A DNA stretch of 50,511 nucleotides from an uncultured delta proteobacterium (GTDB lineage: Bacteria > Desulfobacterota > Desulfovibrionia > Desulfovibrionales > Desulfovibrionaceae). Made by a program: the position numbers and the translations under genes. Each line of letters begins with the position of its first letter. Position 1 is the stretch's first letter. Shown in pieces: positions 38,059-45,455 of this stretch. The DNA is taken from the NCBI GenBank assembly GCA_903843965.1, contig CAIMRY010000036.1, positions 1 through 50,511 on the forward strand, written 5' to 3'. The notes under the pieces are model-generated. The model was not told where the DNA came from. It made no database searches and worked only from the letters and a program-made list of their open reading frames with translations.

Positions 38059-38168
38059 TTGCCCCGCACGCACCAGCCCCTATTGACCGTGCCGACACCT
38101 TCCGATAGACATAAGCAAGGTCAAGATCGGCCTTGTCGATAGAAAATGACCACCTGCGAGGAAAACTC

Positions 38169-38780
38169 ATGAACAAGATCTTCGGCCTCCTGTGTCTGCT
38201 GGTGCTGCTCTGCACCGCTGGCTTCGCCCAGGCCAACCTGATCACCAACGGCGACTTTGAAACCCTGCCCTCGACCATCAACAGCGGAAGCTGGACCATC
38301 TATTCCTCGCTGCCGGGCTGGACCCTGTACACGGGCGAGGCCGAGATCCAGCACGGGATGTTCGGCACCAACAATCCCACGAACTATACCGAGCTGGACG
38401 CCAACAGGAACGTGCGCATGGGCCAGAGCGTCAGCCTGACCAAGGGCGCGACCTACCAGCTGTCCTTTGATTACTTCAACCGCCAGCAGAGCACGGCCTC
38501 GGGCTCCATGGCCGTCAGCATCGGCGGCTTCACGTACGAAACAGCCGCCCTGGGCCCCAAGTGGGCGACCCTGACAACCTCCTTCGTCTACACCGGGGCC
38601 TCGCCCAGCGCGATCCTGTACCTCAGCGGCACCGGCGTCAGCGATTCGTACGGCGCGTTGGTGGACAACATCTCGCTGGTGCAGACAAAGCCCGCCCCCA
38701 CGCCCGTTCCCGGCGCGGTGTGGCTGCTCGGCTCGGCCCTGCTCGTGCTTTTGGCCTTCAAGCGCAGGCTCCCGGCCTAG
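38169..38780 (+). CDS. Secreted PEP-CTERM-like protein with DUF642-type domain
   Basis: A 203-residue exported protein: signal peptide MNKIFGLLCLLVLLCTAGFA, then a beta-sandwich domain beginning NLITNGDFETLPS with SWTIYSSLPGWTLYTGEAEI, similar to DUF642/galactose-binding-like domains. It ends with VPGAVWLLGSALLVLLAFKR, a Pro-containing motif, hydrophobic helix and basic tail typical of a PEP-CTERM variant (VPxPxAxWLLGSG form). Such tails are sorted and cleaved by exosortases. CGAGGAAA precedes ATG 38169. It has its own terminator. No exosortase gene is in the window. Confidence 0.78.
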   Translation: MNKIFGLLCLLVLLCTAGFAQANLITNGDFETLPSTINSGSWTIYSSLPGWTLYTGEAEIQHGMFGTNNPTNYTELDANRNVRMGQSVSLTKGATYQLSFDYFNRQQSTASGSMAVSIGGFTYETAALGPKWATLTTSFVYTGASPSAILYLSGTGVSDSYGALVDNISLVQTKPAPTPVPGAVWLLGSALLVLLAFKRRLPA

Positions 38781-38804
38781 ATTCTCCTTCCACCTGGACT
38801 GCAC

Positions 38805-38835
38805 GGGCGGGGTCGGCAACGGCTCCGCCCTTTTT
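38805..38835 (+). terminator. Intrinsic terminator after the PEP-CTERM-like gene
   Basis: GGGCGG (38805-38810) pairs with CCGCCC (38825-38830), extended by GGTC/GGCT mismatched pairs, and is followed by TTTTT. Confidence 0.8.
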
Positions 38836-38974
38836 CGTTTGTCCGGGCCGCGCGAACCGGGTCGCACGAACGGGGTGGCAGACGGCCTGACCGCCTCTTC
38901 CAGCGGAAAGCGCTGGGCAAAGTGCGCGGAATCGCTTACGCTCTATGCGTCAACCAACGCGAAGGAGCCCCCCT

Positions 38975-39727
38975 GTGATCGCCAAAGTCCGCACCGCCGC
39001 CCTGCTCGGCATCGAGGCGCAGCCCGTCTCCCTTGAAGTCGACCTGACCCGCTCCGGCATGCCCGCCTTCACCCTGGTGGGCCTGGCCGAGGGCGCGGTG
39101 CGCGAGGCCAAGGAGCGCGTGCTCTCGGCGCTGAAAAACGCCGGGTACCGGCTGCCGCCCGCACGCATCACCGTGAATCTGGCCCCGGCGGACCTGCGCA
39201 AGGAAGGCAGCGCCTACGACCTGCCCCTGGCCCTGTGCCTGCTGGCGGCTGCTGAGTCCATCGACACAGGAAGTCTGGCCGAACGCCTGGCCCCGGAAGT
39301 CGTGTCTTCTGGCGGCGTGTCTTCTGGCGGCCTGACTTCCGGTGACGGCGGCTGGTTTTTGGCCGGGGAGCTGTCGCTGGACGGCGCGCTCAAGCCCGTG
39401 CCGGGCGTTTTGCCACTGGCCATCCTGGCCCGGAACCAGGGCGCGGCCGGACTCATCGTCCCGGCGGAGAACGCCGCCGAGGCCGCCGTGGTCCAGGGCC
39501 TGCGCGTCTTTGGCGTGGACAGCCTGACCCAGGCCGTGCGCCTCATCACCGGGGAGGACCAGCCCGAGCCGCTGGTGGTCGACGTGGACGCGCTCTGGGC
39601 CGGGCAGGACCGGGCCGAGGGCGACTTCGCCGAGGTCAAGGGCCAGGACCACGCCAAGCGCGCCATCGAGATCGCCGCCGCCGGCGGGCACAATCTGCTC
39701 AACATGGTGCTCCATAACCCCGAATAA
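38975..39727 (+). pseudogene. comM: comM (YifB family) 5' part, interrupted by a mobile element
   Basis: N-terminal 243 codons of the Mg-chelatase-like AAA+ helicase ComM, which drives branch migration during natural transformation. The N-terminal S5-like domain reads VIAKVRTAALLGIEAQPVSL and GMPAFTLVGLAEGAVREAKE. The family sequence ends at GGHNLLNMVL (about 39712), just before the Walker A; the last codons are element DNA, with TAA at 39725. GTG 38975 follows AAGGAG. A 15-bp repeat encodes SSGGVSSGGL near residue 115. The rest of the gene resumes at about 50078. Confidence 0.92.
39704..39721. other. Left attachment site (attL) of the comM element
   Basis: Host comM sequence runs into ATGGTGCTC (39704-39712), which matches ATGATGCTC at the right junction (50078-50086) except at one base. 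The element arm TAACCCC (39715-39721) is the reverse complement of GGGGTTA at 50062-50068. Confidence 0.7.
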
Positions 39728-39747
39728 GTGAAGGAGGGACTAAAATC

Positions 39748-40431
39748 GTGCATCCGAATGCAAAGCCAAGATACGAATTGTCGTCCGAGGTCTTGAAGTC
39801 ACGCCGCAACCTGATAATATTCTCTTTCGTGCTGCTTTCTCTCTATGTCTTGGCCCCAGAACTCATTGAATTTAAAATTGCGTTTATTGAAGCGAAGATA
39901 TCACAAATATACGGCATTAAATTACTGCTGTTCGGTGCAATACTGGTCGAATCTTTTACTTTTTACAGTAGATGGTATGTGTGTTTTATCGATTTCAATG
40001 TAGACAACATCTACTCGAAAAACATTATGATTATGGATAGAGCCGATAATTTATGTGCTGGTGCAGTGTCTTGTACAAACAAAGAATGCAAAGATGAAAT
40101 ACTTCAAATCAAATTGGACGCACGTGAATCACACAACACAATCGTTGAACTTGCTGGAGTTAATTTTTTCTTCGGTGCAAAAGTGGAATTGCTTGCTCCA
40201 ACATTTCTTATTTCAGCTGTTGCTGTGTACTCTTTGTATGATTACCAAGGCGCTACTATTTCAAAATATCTATCGCGCTCGGATTGCCTTCTCTCTGTAC
40301 TTATGTTTGTCGCTGTCTTGATGTGGTATGTGATTCTTCGTCACCGCTGCCTGTCTATACTGGTATACGCTGCAAATCTATTGACTCGCTTGTTGCGCTT
40401 GAACAAGCCCGACACTGGACGTAATCTGTAA
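39748..40431 (+). CDS. Hypothetical four-helix membrane protein of the element
   Basis: A 227-residue protein with about four membrane spans (NLIIFSFVLLSLYVLA, GIKLLLFGAILVESFTFY, FLISAVAVYSLYDY, SVLMFVAVLMWYVIL) and a central soluble loop with CAGAVSCTNKEC. Not recognised. The GTG start follows a strong AAGGAGGG (39731-39738) only 21 bp after the comM stub stop, so it may be expressed from the comM promoter. It is the most AT-rich gene of the element. Confidence 0.6.
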   Translation: MHPNAKPRYELSSEVLKSRRNLIIFSFVLLSLYVLAPELIEFKIAFIEAKISQIYGIKLLLFGAILVESFTFYSRWYVCFIDFNVDNIYSKNIMIMDRADNLCAGAVSCTNKECKDEILQIKLDARESHNTIVELAGVNFFFGAKVELLAPTFLISAVAVYSLYDYQGATISKYLSRSDCLLSVLMFVAVLMWYVILRHRCLSILVYAANLLTRLLRLNKPDTGRNL

Positions 40432-40631
40432 TGGTAAGGCCATCACTCCGAACCAGAACCCAGCCTACCCACTGCCGCCAAGAACTACTTGCCTGTGTCT
40501 CCGCTCAGGGAGCTCTACAACCGCTGCTTGACCTCTCTGTGGCCTTGATGAGTCCTGGGGTAGCTTAACTTCGTTGGCTCATAGGATAGACCAAGCTCTT
40601 TTAACTCAGCAACAGAAGTAGGAGGTCGGCA

Positions 40632-41153
40632 GTGAAGCGACTGGCCCTTGCGCTCGGTGTCCTACTCATCCTGTCAGCTTCATCGTGGGCGTACGACCTC
40701 ACCCTGCATGACACCAAGGCCGAGGTGTACTTCTCACCCCGTGGAGGCTGCACAGAGGCCCTTGTGAGGCACCTGGAGAGGGCGGAGAGGTCTATCTACG
40801 TCCAGGCGTACAGCTTCACTTCCCCTACCATCACGCAGGCTCTCATTGGCGCTCAAGCCAGAGGTGTTGAAGTGGAAGTCATCCTCGACAAGAGCCAGAG
40901 CCGAGGACAGGGAGCGGCAGGTACCATGCTTAGGGATGCTGGGGTGAAGGTGTTCATCGACTCTGCCCATGCCATTGCCCACAACAAGGTCATGCTCATT
41001 GACGGGCGTACTCTCGTCACCGGGAGCTTCAACTTCACGAAGGCTGCGGAGAACAGCAACGCAGAGAACTTGGTGGTGTTGGAATCGCCTGAGGCCGTTG
41101 GGTTGTACCGGGAGAACTACCTGAAGCACCTGGAGCATTCACTGGGGCTGTAG
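40632..41153 (+). CDS. Exported phospholipase-D-family nuclease (Nuc type)
   Basis: A 173-residue single-HKD protein of the Nuc/PLD nuclease group. A signal peptide (MKRLALALGVLLILSASSWA) directs it to the periplasm. The HKD motif is His117-Asn-Lys119, Asp124 and the GSFNFT (131-136) that completes it. The family dimerises to form one active site and cuts DNA or RNA without metal. The GTG start follows AGGAGG. In an element that breaks comM, a periplasmic nuclease could destroy incoming DNA. Confidence 0.88.
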   Translation: MKRLALALGVLLILSASSWAYDLTLHDTKAEVYFSPRGGCTEALVRHLERAERSIYVQAYSFTSPTITQALIGAQARGVEVEVILDKSQSRGQGAAGTMLRDAGVKVFIDSAHAIAHNKVMLIDGRTLVTGSFNFTKAAENSNAENLVVLESPEAVGLYRENYLKHLEHSLGL

Positions 41154-41162
41154 TCCATTGTG

Positions 41163-41546
41163 CTATGTGGCCTGGAGTTTAGCTCTGGCCTTCTTATAGT
41201 CCAAGATGGGCCAGATGACGGGTATGCTGAAGCTGATTTTCGACTGCGAAGACGAGGTTGTCTCGGACCCGACACCCCCACCAACCTTCAACCCAAGTAC
41301 TTGGATGCCACCTTCGCCGCTTGCCTTAGAAGCGTCCGCCACGGTGACGACAAGGTCAAAAGAAACGACTTGGAGAATCTGGTCTCCACCGTCCACTCCC
41401 CGGCCCCACACCGACGCAGCCTTTGCGTTGCCATACTCGGTGGTTGGATTTATTACCGCCCCTGCTTCAAGGGTGGCTTCCTGGGCCGAGATGATGCCCT
41501 TCGTGATTTGCGTCAAGGCCGAGGAGACAAACTGTTCAAGGTCCAT
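41163..41546 (-). CDS. Conserved-looking hypothetical protein
   Basis: A 127-residue soluble protein. An N-terminal helix (MDLEQFVSSALTQITKGIIS) precedes a strand-rich part (VVSFDLVVTVADAS, ISFSIPVIWPIL). I recall similar small proteins with an FSxPI-type motif near the end, but assign no function. GGAGG lies before ATG 41546. It is the last gene of the minus-strand cargo series and converges with the nuclease gene, 9 bp apart. Confidence 0.6.
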   Translation of the reverse strand: MDLEQFVSSALTQITKGIISAQEATLEAGAVINPTTEYGNAKAASVWGRGVDGGDQILQVVSFDLVVTVADASKASGEGGIQVLGLKVGGGVGSETTSSSQSKISFSIPVIWPILDYKKARAKLQAT

Positions 41547-41577
41547 CTAAACCTCCATCAGGTAACGCGCAGAACTT

Positions 41578-42144
41578 CTAGAACTTCACCTTGTCGCTTG
41601 GCACGTACCCGTCTGGGTATGTCGCTCTCATTTGCTGTACCCATTCCTCATGCTCCTCTACCGCCCGTTTGGCCTCTGACTCAAGGACACCACTGCTTTC
41701 AAGGGTGAGCGCCATGCCGAGGATGCACCTCGCAATCGGCTTGCGCAACATGGTGACGGAAATCCAATTGACGAGGGAGAACAGGGCATACAAGTAGAGC
41801 ATGGATGAATCCGAAGATATTCCGAGTGTCTTTAGTCCAGGGTGGAACCCGATGGATAAGACCCCAGCGAGTAGAACAACGTAGCCGATGATGTCTCCGC
41901 GAAACTCGCGTGGTTCAAGTTTCGTGTGCACAAGGGCAACGTAGGGATACATGAAGTTTGAGGCTGTTGCTGCGAAAGCAAGCGTGAACCACGGCCACTT
42001 CATAAACAATTCCACCCCGAAGCCAATGCGGTAGAACTCCATGTAGCCTGTCCACAAGTAGGGCAGCAGCACGGAGAGGACATTCCCGACGAAGGTGAAA
42101 GCTAGAACCTTGATGACGAACCGTTTATCTGCCTGCTCCCACAT
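41578..42144 (-). CDS. Hypothetical membrane protein
   Basis: A 188-residue protein with four likely helices (VLAFTFVGNVLSVLLPYL, WPWFTLAFAATASNFMYPY, IIGYVVLLAGVLSIGF, MLYLYALFSLVNWISV) and a charged cytoplasmic C-terminus (ESEAKRAVEEHEEWVQQM). No family recognised. The start has GTAGGAC upstream. It lies 31 bp before the previous gene in a same-strand series. Confidence 0.6.
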   Translation of the reverse strand: MWEQADKRFVIKVLAFTFVGNVLSVLLPYLWTGYMEFYRIGFGVELFMKWPWFTLAFAATASNFMYPYVALVHTKLEPREFRGDIIGYVVLLAGVLSIGFHPGLKTLGISSDSSMLYLYALFSLVNWISVTMLRKPIARCILGMALTLESSGVLESEAKRAVEEHEEWVQQMRATYPDGYVPSDKVKF

Positions 42145-42170
42145 GTCCTACCCACCCCCCGTGAAGTTGG

Positions 42171-42440
42171 CTAGTTCACTGGTCCTTCGTCCTTCTCGCA
42201 CCTACAGGACGGACTCAAGCTACCGTCACAGCACACCACCCGGCCACCTTCGCAACCGCACTGCCCCTTGTGATGTGAGCAGCAACCACGGCCAGCCAAG
42301 GTCATAGGTTCCTTGTTGTCCTGTGGTTGTGTGCAGATGAGCGCTGGCGGGTTTGCCTCCCTTTGCTGACCCATCTCATCGGCGAACGATGTAGAGCACA
42401 GGGCTACTACCACCCCAAGAGCGAGAAAGACCCGTTTCAT
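42171..42440 (-). CDS. Small secreted cysteine-rich protein
   Basis: An 89-residue protein with signal peptide MKRVFLALGVVVALCSTSFA. The mature C-terminal half has nine cysteines: CCSHHKGQCGC, RVVCCDG and SPSCRC. I recall the CCSHHxG...VVCCDGxxSPxC pattern from the ends of other bacterial secreted proteins; disulfides or metal binding are likely. The start is the ATG just before the signal peptide, not the upstream 42506 ATG. Function is unknown. Confidence 0.65.
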   Translation of the reverse strand: MKRVFLALGVVVALCSTSFADEMGQQREANPPALICTQPQDNKEPMTLAGRGCCSHHKGQCGCEGGRVVCCDGSLSPSCRCEKDEGPVN

Positions 42441-42447
42441 CTTGGGC

Positions 42448-42657
42448 CTACAGCTTGGACTGAAGCGAGGAAGCCGCTGCCTGTTCGACCTGGGCAACCT
42501 TCGCAACCTTCCTCGTCTGCTCGTTCAAGGCTAGTTCCTCCTGCTTCTTCTTCTCGGCCTCGACCACGAGACGCTTGCACCCCTCCGCTGCGCTATCACC
42601 AACACCGCTCGACTGCGTATTTTTGCACTGGTTGCTGACCTTGCTGATTTCCGCTGT
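42448..42657 (-). pseudogene. In-frame coding tail after an amber stop
   Basis: Directly after the TAG ending the lipoprotein gene (42658-42660), the same frame stays open for 69 codons to a second TAG (42448-42450). The residues look like real protein: TAEISKVSNQCKNTQSSGVG, then AAEGCKRLVVEAEKKKQEEL, a coiled-coil-like stretch with a Cys pair. There is no ATG or obvious ribosome site, so it is either a tail lost by a nonsense change or reached by read-through. Confidence 0.6.
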
Positions 42658-43104
42658 CTACTTCTTGTCAATGTCAGCTTTGATTCGGTCGAACCAAGCG
42701 TCACGTTCATCCAAGGTGGCAAACTGCTCTGGCTCCAGGATGATGGAGTACTTCGGCGGGAACTTGAAGCCTGAGCCCTTGGCAGCATCAACGATGAGCC
42801 CAATGCCGCCCCCCAAGAGGATGTTCCCCCAAATCCATCCGTCATGCTTCGTGTCCAGGGTGGCAGTAGTCCGCTTGTAGCCAGGGGCTGTGCAAGCGAC
42901 TGTGATAGGTGCGGCCTCGGAGGGGAGAGGGATGCTGTTCGGCGTGGTGACGACTCGCTTGAAGTCCTGCCCGTGCAGCTCACATTTGGCGACCTCAGGG
43001 GTTGTCTCCAGGTAGGTGACGGACTTGTTGTCACTCATCATGCTGGCACAGGCCGGGAGAAGGCACACCATAGACAGCAAAAGAAGTTGCCGGGCGTAGC
43101 TCAT
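42658..43104 (-). CDS. Putative lipoprotein with Gly-rich transmembrane segment
   Basis: A 148-residue protein with a type II signal peptide; the lipobox LLPAC at residues 15-19 makes Cys19 the lipidated residue. A strand-rich domain (KCELHGQDFKRVVTTPNSIP, ITVACTAPGYKRTTATLDTK) precedes a Gly-rich hydrophobic segment GNILLGGGIGLIVDAAKG, like a group of envelope lipoproteins. It ends ADIDKK at an amber codon after which the frame stays open (see 42448-42657). AAAGGAC precedes ATG 43104. Confidence 0.72.
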   Translation of the reverse strand: MSYARQLLLLSMVCLLPACASMMSDNKSVTYLETTPEVAKCELHGQDFKRVVTTPNSIPLPSEAAPITVACTAPGYKRTTATLDTKHDGWIWGNILLGGGIGLIVDAAKGSGFKFPPKYSIILEPEQFATLDERDAWFDRIKADIDKK

Positions 43105-43149
43105 GCTCTTGTCCTTTTGCGGTTGAAGTGGAAGCTGAGAAGACCGCCG

Positions 43150-43458
43150 TTACGGGTTCTTGGTTCCGACTTTGCCCGTGTCGGGGTTGACGTTGCCCTT
43201 CGTGGACCAGTTGTCGGCCTTGCTACTGTTGGCTGCGGACCTCTTGTGGGCCTTGACACGGGTGCCGCTCTTCTTCGTGTAGCTACGGACAGACACGGCG
43301 CTCTTGCTGCTGCGGCTGCTGCTACCTGAGGATTTGTAGCTGTGGCCTCTCCCCCCACCTCCGCCACTCCTGCCACCCCCACGGGCCTCAGCGGTGAAGG
43401 GGAGGACCAGACTCAGGGCAAAGAGGAATACGAAGGCCAGGGCGACCAGCTTTTTCAT
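43150..43458 (-). CDS. Small secreted Gly/Ser-rich protein with a repeated-family C-terminus
   Basis: A 102-residue exported protein: signal peptide to about residue 25, then a Gly/Arg/Ser region (ARGGGRSGGGGGRGHSYKSS) and a C-terminal unit VRSYTKKSGTRVKAHKRS...NWSTKGNVNPDTGKVG. That unit aligns with the neighbour at 43527-43850, and I recall a similar Y-x-R-x-D/S-G-T-x-V...N-x-NP-x-TG motif in short periplasmic proteins. GAGGAG precedes ATG 43458. Function unknown. Confidence 0.68.
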   Translation of the reverse strand: MKKLVALAFVFLFALSLVLPFTAEARGGGRSGGGGGRGHSYKSSGSSSRSSKSAVSVRSYTKKSGTRVKAHKRSAANSSKADNWSTKGNVNPDTGKVGTKNP

Positions 43459-43526
43459 GGGGGGGTCTCCTCAGCGTAGCCTTTCAGTTCATACCGCACA
43501 AGGTGGGCACTCAAGCGACCCTTTGA

Positions 43527-43850
43527 CTAGTACCCGCGCTTCCCGTGGGTCGAGCCGCCATAGGGGTTGCTTCCATAAGGGTTGCTACTGCCGTAGGGGT
43601 TGCTGCTGGGCTGCGAATAGCTGGAATCAGGGGCCTTGTGGCCTTCCTGCCCTGTGTAAGGGTTCGTGTTCCCCTTTGTTGAATAGTTGTTGTCGCGGGT
43701 GCTGTCCGGAGCGGTCCTCATGTACGAATTGACGTGGGTGCCATCTTGGCGGTCGTAGCCATTGACTCGCATATCTGCCGCAACAGCGCAGGTAGCCCAT
43801 ATGGCAAGCATCATGGCAATAATGGTCAGAAGAATGGTGAGCTTTTTCAT
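43527..43850 (-). CDS. Small secreted protein sharing the same C-terminal motif
   Basis: A 107-residue exported protein: signal peptide MKKLTILLTIIAMMLAIWAT, then the unit VNGYDRQDGTHVNSYMRTAP and NNYSTKGNTNPYTGQEG, paralogous to its neighbour. The C-terminus is a SNPYGSSNPYGSNPYGG repeat encoded by a tandem microrepeat. GGGAG precedes ATG 43850; the longer frame upstream has none. It is the first gene of the minus-strand cargo series. Confidence 0.68.
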   Translation of the reverse strand: MKKLTILLTIIAMMLAIWATCAVAADMRVNGYDRQDGTHVNSYMRTAPDSTRDNNYSTKGNTNPYTGQEGHKAPDSSYSQPSSNPYGSSNPYGSNPYGGSTHGKRGY

Positions 43851-44386
43851 GGTAACTACTCCCTTTTGTGAGTACGTACGCGCCTTGAATAGGGGTGTCC
43901 ATATCAACTGTGCTGGCAAGCACTTCTGGGAGCGTCGCCCATGAGATTCCCACCCACAACCGGTAGTTAGCGCAATTCAATGAATCTAGGTAGTTGCCTG
44001 TTGCAGCGTCGGACAAGTAATCCGGTGTGCCCCGAACCCGACCGCGCAGAAAGTATCAATTATACCATCAACTTGCTTGTACGCACCTCCGCCCGGACGG
44101 CTTCCTGACGAGCAAGGATGGTCGAAGGATGGAAGGTTACACGGGGGTCCCTAAAGGAGAAGGTTCGCACCACAATGAGTGCTGGCCTGTCTGCCTGACT
44201 GATTCTCCCAACAAGGCAACGTGTGCGCCAGTATGTGCTTGAAGGGGCGGGGAAGGTGTTCTTCCTCGTCCTTTCTTGCTCCGTGGGCGTGGATAGCTCT
44301 ACGTGGAGACAGTCGAGGCTGGCGGGTTCAGGACAAGTTGAAAGTGGAACCTCCTTCTACGCACACAATACCCTTGAAGGAGAACC
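43851..44386. other. Gap between divergent cargo and ATPase genes
   Basis: About 535 bp with no supported gene. It must hold promoters for both directions. An extended -10 for the minus strand lies at 44059-44067. No clear plus-strand promoter was found. Confidence 0.4.
44059..44067 (-). promoter_or_regulatory. Extended -10 promoter of the cargo series
   Basis: On the minus strand TGGTATAAT is a perfect TGnTATAAT extended -10; the -35 is weak. It lies about 210 bp before the first cargo gene (43850), giving a long leader. Confidence 0.5.
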
Positions 44387-44407
44387 ATGAAGAATGACTA
44401 CGACTGA
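44387..44407 (+). CDS. Possible 6-residue leader peptide before the ATPase
   Basis: ATG 44387 starts MKNDYD and a stop at 44405-44407. It has the better spacing to AAGGAG (44377-44382, 4 nt) than the ATPase ATG at 44394 (11 nt) and overlaps that start in another frame, so it may tune ATPase translation. Low confidence. Confidence 0.3.
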   Translation: MKNDYD

Positions 44408-45455
44408 GAAGAAAGAAACGAGGAAGATGTTGACCTTTGCAGACCTGAAGAAACTGGAGCTACCTCCACGCAAGTACATCATCGCGCCCTGGCTAAAGGA
44501 AGGTGAGAGCGCAATGGTGTATGCGCCTACGGGGGTTGGCAAGTCGATGTTCGCTATGACCTTAGCACTAGCTGTGGCTGGTGTCGGTGATGTTTTCGGG
44601 TGGTCCTGCCCGGAGCCGAGGCGGGTGCTGTACGTCGATGGTGAAATGCACATTGCTGACCTTCAGGAGCGGGCCGTACTTCTGTCGAAGACAATTGAGG
44701 GTCGGCCTAGCTCTGACATTATGGAAGAATTGCTGAAAATCTATGCGCGACAGTATCAGGGCTCTAGTGATTTCCTTGACCTCGCTACACTTGAGGGACA
44801 GGCAGAGCTACTAAATGTGCTTGATGATGAAGATGCTACAGAGGGGAAAGTTGACCTGCTTATCCTCGACAACCTCTCTACCCTCGCCACGATTGCTGAT
44901 GAGAACGCAGCCTCGTCCTTTGACCCCATCCTGAAGCTGCTCATGGAACTGAAGAGGCGTGGTGTCGCTACCATCCTCGTACACCATGCGGGCAAGAGTA
45001 AGACAAGGAATGACTTTCGGGGGTCCAGTAAGCTAGCGACAACTTTTGAGGTCATCATGGGTTTGAAGCCGATGGATGAGGCAGACAAGCAGACGGCATG
45101 GGGTACTGGGTTCGCTATCCAGTGGGACAAGTACCGCCAGAAGCCTGATGAACGTGTTGGGCCTATGGATGTGAGGCTTAACACCTCTGACCCTGAGCTT
45201 CCGCGCTGGGTGGTTACTCAAGCTGAAGATGCTGACCTGATGAAGCTGGTGGTGGCAGTGAAGTCCTGCGAGTACCCGACTGATGATGCCCTGAGGGAGA
45301 AGTTGTTCCCGAACCTGAAGCACAAGTCTCAGATGTCCAGGCTGAAGCAGAGGGCCATTGAAACGAAGCTGATAGACCGGGCGCATTGGGCTGCATGTAT
45401 GAAGGATGCGAGGGAAGCTTTCGCGGTGCCCCCTCTGCCCAACAAAGACTTCTAA
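44394..45455 (+). CDS. RepA/RecA-fold ATPase (AAA_25-like)
   Basis: A 353-residue P-loop ATPase resembling RepA-type hexameric replicative helicases. Walker A is APTGVGKS (residues 44-51), VLYVDGEMH is the catalytic Glu region, and Walker B is VDLLILDNLS. IATEN-like polar and HHAGKS segments complete the fold (TILVHHAGKSKTRNDFRGSS). Such proteins unwind DNA at plasmid or element origins, or act in phage/plasmid primase-helicase modules. It might start at Met12 (44427) instead. A 1.5-kb gene-poor region follows, which could hold the origin. Confidence 0.75.
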   Translation: MTTTEKKETRKMLTFADLKKLELPPRKYIIAPWLKEGESAMVYAPTGVGKSMFAMTLALAVAGVGDVFGWSCPEPRRVLYVDGEMHIADLQERAVLLSKTIEGRPSSDIMEELLKIYARQYQGSSDFLDLATLEGQAELLNVLDDEDATEGKVDLLILDNLSTLATIADENAASSFDPILKLLMELKRRGVATILVHHAGKSKTRNDFRGSSKLATTFEVIMGLKPMDEADKQTAWGTGFAIQWDKYRQKPDERVGPMDVRLNTSDPELPRWVVTQAEDADLMKLVVAVKSCEYPTDDALREKLFPNLKHKSQMSRLKQRAIETKLIDRAHWAACMKDAREAFAVPPLPNKDF

